DNA from: Candidatus Zixiibacteriota bacterium
Lineage (GTDB): Bacteria > Zixibacteria > MSB-5A5 > UBA10806
Direction of reading: 5' to 3'
Assembly: GCA_020344055.1 (NCBI GenBank)
Contig: CP070813.1
Span: 597,048 to 653,398, forward strand
DNA length: 56,351 bases
In this document: positions 54,878 to 56,351 of the stretch, in pieces
Layout: each line of letters begins with the position of its first letter
Numbering within the stretch: position 1 is the first letter of the stretch
Notes under the pieces: generated by a model
The model's database searches: none
What the model was told of the DNA's origin: nothing
The model's input: only the letters and a program-made list of their open reading frames with translations
Position numbers and translations under genes: made by a program

Positions 54878-55630
54878 ATCGAAATTAATCTAACCAATTT
54901 TATAGTCGAGCCATCCGATGTCCACAGCCACACGATCATTCTCAAGGGCGACGAGGCCAAACACCTGGTAAAAACCCTCCGTGCCCGGAAGGGCGATTCG
55001 TTCTTCGCCATCGACGGCACCGGCAAGAGGTATCGCGCGGTTATCGAAACAGCATCACCGAAAATAGTCAAGGGGATTATCTCCAATGTTACCCGGTTGG
55101 AGAAAGAACCTTATGTCGATATCACCCTGGCCATGGGGATCTGCCGTCCGGCCAAAATGGACGAGGTGGTTGAAAAAAGCACCGAGCTCGGCGTCTCATC
55201 TTTTCTGTTCTATTTTTCGGAGAAAAGTTATCTGCATAATTACGATGAAAACACCGCCGGAAGGAAAATAACCCGCCTGAGAAAGATCGCCCGCGCCGCC
55301 GCCAAACAATCCCTGCGGTCGGTTATCCCGGAGATACGCGATTTTGTCATGTTCAAAGACGTTATCAAGCTCAGTATTGATTATGATATTGCCCTGGTTG
55401 CCGAATCGAAATCGGGGTCTAAATCGGTGGATGAAACATTATCGCCATCCGCCGATGCCAAAAAAATTCTGCTTTTAATAGGCCCCGAAAGTGGATTAAC
55501 CGATGACGAGTACGAGACCGCTGTGGAATACGGATTCAGCCCGATCAATCTCGGCATCCGTCGTCTGCGGGCCGAGACCGCCGGTATTATATTTCCAGCG
55601 CTGGTATTAAACAGGCTGGGGGATTTATGA
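54878..55630 (+). CDS. rsmE: 16S rRNA m3U1498 methyltransferase RsmE, non-standard start
   Basis: A 250-residue SPOUT methyltransferase. Reading the frame back from the clear C-terminal part gives a complete PUA-like N-terminus (NLTNFIVEPSDVHSHTI, then LKGDEAKHLVKTLRARKGD). No ATG, GTG or TTG occurs in it before residue 74. The likely start is ATT/ATC at 54875-54886; 54878 (ATC) is entered because AAAGAGG lies six bases upstream, and ATT at 54884 is an alternative. The catalytic domain has LAMGICRPAKMD, the SAM-binding GPESGLTDDEY and LGIRRLRAETA. It shares ATGA with the HIT gene. RsmE is a frequent neighbour of dnaJ. Confidence 0.88.
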   Translation: MEINLTNFIVEPSDVHSHTIILKGDEAKHLVKTLRARKGDSFFAIDGTGKRYRAVIETASPKIVKGIISNVTRLEKEPYVDITLAMGICRPAKMDEVVEKSTELGVSSFLFYFSEKSYLHNYDENTAGRKITRLRKIARAAAKQSLRSVIPEIRDFVMFKDVIKLSIDYDIALVAESKSGSKSVDETLSPSADAKKILLLIGPESGLTDDEYETAVEYGFSPINLGIRRLRAETAGIIFPALVLNRLGDL

Positions 55631-55962
55631 TCGAATGTATCTTCTGCAAAATCGTTCAGAGAAAAGCGCCCGCCAAAATAATATATGAGGACGACGACTG
55701 CCTGGCTTTCGAGGACGCCCATCCCCAGGCTCCGACACACTTTCTGGTGATCCCCAAAAAACATATCGAGACCGTTCTGGAGGCCGACGAGGCAATTCTC
55801 GGCAAACTCACCCGCGTCGCCACCACCTTAGCCGATAAAAAGGGCGTTTCCGAAAACGGTTTCCGCACGGTGATAAACTGCAACCGCCACGCCGGCCAGA
55901 CTGTGTATCATATTCACGTGCATGTCATGGGCGGCCGCTGGTTCTCCTGGCCCCCGGGATAG
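55627..55962 (+). CDS. HIT-family nucleotide hydrolase (HINT-like)
   Basis: A 111-residue cytoplasmic protein of the histidine triad family, which hydrolyses nucleoside phosphoramidates and related adenylates. The triad HIHVHV is at 95-100, with H97 the nucleophile by homology to HINT. IFCKIV at the N-terminus and APTHFLVIPKKHI (35-47) are typical. It overlaps the rsmE stop by ATGA and is therefore translationally coupled. The length is normal for HINT. Confidence 0.95.
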   Translation: MIECIFCKIVQRKAPAKIIYEDDDCLAFEDAHPQAPTHFLVIPKKHIETVLEADEAILGKLTRVATTLADKKGVSENGFRTVINCNRHAGQTVYHIHVHVMGGRWFSWPPG

Positions 55963-56002
55963 GCCGTAGCTGTGACCTGGGTCAAATGTAATCACGTCCA
56001 GT

Positions 56003-56028
56003 GGTAGGCCGGACATTCCTGTCCGGCC
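56003..56028. repeat. GTAGGCCGGACA...TGTCCGGCC palindrome
   Basis: GTAGG followed by GCCGGACA-TTCC-TGTCCGGC. Inverse orientation to 42688-42712. Confidence 0.7.
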
Positions 56029-56047
56029 TCTATTAGCGCAGCCCTTC

Positions 56048-56075
56048 GTAGGACAGACAGGAATGTCTGTCCTAC
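56048..56075. repeat. GTAGGACAGACA palindrome
   Basis: GTAGGACAGACA-GGAA-TGTCTGTCCTAC, a perfect 12-bp stem. Related to 42624-42665. Confidence 0.7.
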
Positions 56076-56100
56076 CGGTTTGTTTTTTATTTACCACAGC

Positions 56101-56125
56101 GCGGTCAGGAACCCATTCCTGACCG
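56101..56125. repeat. CGGTCAGGAA palindrome
   Basis: CGGTCAGGAA-CCCA-TTCCTGACCG, a 10-bp stem. A variant of 20729-20754. Confidence 0.65.
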
Positions 56126-56137
56126 ATAACTGTCAGG

Positions 56138-56163
56138 AAATCCCGCCAAAGGCGGATTTTTTT
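56138..56163 (+). terminator. Rho-independent terminator, plus strand
   Basis: AAATCCCGCC-AAA-GGCGGATTT with one bulge, then a T-run. It would end transcription coming from the rsmE-HIT side. Confidence 0.65.
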
Positions 56164-56183
56164 AATCTGAATAATAATGGCGT

Positions 56184-56214
56184 AAAAAAAATCGGGGTCC
56201 CGAAAGACCCCGAT
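56184..56214 (-). terminator. Rho-independent terminator, minus strand
   Basis: ATCGGGGTC and GACCCCGAT arms with a run of seven A on the plus strand (T-run on the minus). It would end the T9SS gene at 56283. Confidence 0.75.
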
Positions 56215-56234
56215 AGAGTTCAACTTGCGTTGCC

Positions 56235-56271
56235 GTAGGTCGGGTTTGATTCCTGCCCAAACCCGGCGTAC
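56235..56271. repeat. GTAGGTCGGGTTTG palindrome
   Basis: GTAGGTCGGGTTTG-ATTCCTGC-CCAAACCCGGCG, near-identical to 33503-33538. It lies 12 bases before the stop of the truncated T9SS gene. Confidence 0.7.
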
Positions 56272-56282
56272 AGCCAGAGGAA

Positions 56283-56351
56283 TTACTTCAGAAGAGTCAT
56301 CTTCCTGGTAAGCTCTTCCCCGTTGGAACGCATCTTGTAGTAGTAAACGCC
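56283..56351 (-). CDS. T9SS-sorted protein, C-terminal end only
   Basis: The last 22 codons and stop of a gene that continues past the window. The residues GVYYYKMRSNGEELTRKMTL, then LK and TAA, are the end of a T9SS type-A sorting domain (compare SGVYFYRL...RKMTLLK of the gene at 40628). The rest of the protein is outside the window. Confidence 0.8.
   Translation of the reverse strand, partial: GVYYYKMRSNGEELTRKMTLLK

Larger units (their letters stand above)
55963..56282. other. Intergenic packed with palindromes
   Basis: There is no gene. Between the converging HIT gene and the truncated T9SS gene lie four palindromic repeats and two terminator-like hairpins, all listed separately. This is the densest palindrome cluster in the window. 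Confidence 0.65.

Overview
The window looks like a chromosomal segment from an uncultured bacterium of the FCB superphylum. It resembles Zixibacteria- or Marinimicrobia-type genomes, but that placement is inference. The grounds are about a dozen exported proteins ending in a type IX secretion (T9SS) type-A sorting domain with a YPNPFN motif, a PorV/PorQ-family barrel, a large TonB-dependent receptor with a carboxypeptidase-like N-terminus, a dockerin protein, and a heat-shock/housekeeping block.

Layout. 1-3.2 kb holds a dockerin-containing secreted protein and a beta-helix protein with an IPTL-CTERM anchor. 3.2-5.2 kb is decayed DNA with two 70-bp imperfect direct repeats, a broken DNA methyltransferase and a possible zinc-ribbon remnant. 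5.2-9.1 kb holds an aminotransferase with both a Tat signal and a T9SS sorting domain, tRNA-Thr(CGU), and an exported amidase. 9.2-20.6 kb (minus strand) has two three-gene operons of beta-propeller proteins. Three of these carry exactly 14 repeats and one carries 7. 20.9-31.2 kb holds a small barrel, a PfkB kinase and a cassette of TonB-dependent receptor, T9SS cargo, PorV-like barrel and lipoprotein. 31.6-42.4 kb is a tandem array of six paralogous Asp-box proteins with T9SS domains. 42.7-45.7 kb has divergently transcribed genes for a branched-chain amino-acid-type binding lipoprotein and a UbiB/ABC1 kinase. 45.8-56 kb is a heat-shock cluster (hrcA, grpE, dnaK, dnaJ, then rsmE and a HIT hydrolase). 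It is interrupted by an orphan ParA ATPase, a SelW-like selenoprotein, two membrane proteins and a serpin. The window ends inside another T9SS cargo gene.

The most notable item is a 75-codon gene at 48401-48628 with an in-frame UGA at codon 11 in a CxxU motif, followed by a SECIS-like hairpin. It reads as a SelW/Rdx-family selenoprotein that ordinary gene callers would miss. Other points of interest are the Tat plus T9SS aminotransferase, the roughly 230-residue calcium-motif insertion in the TonB receptor barrel, the 14-repeat propellers, an rsmE gene without a standard start codon, and a family of diverse palindromes framed by GTAGG words at operon ends.

Most exported proteins here probably pass the inner membrane by Sec (one by Tat) and are then taken to the surface by T9SS. 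PorV-like proteins are known in that system as substrate shuttles, so the PorV-like gene fits the cargo around it.
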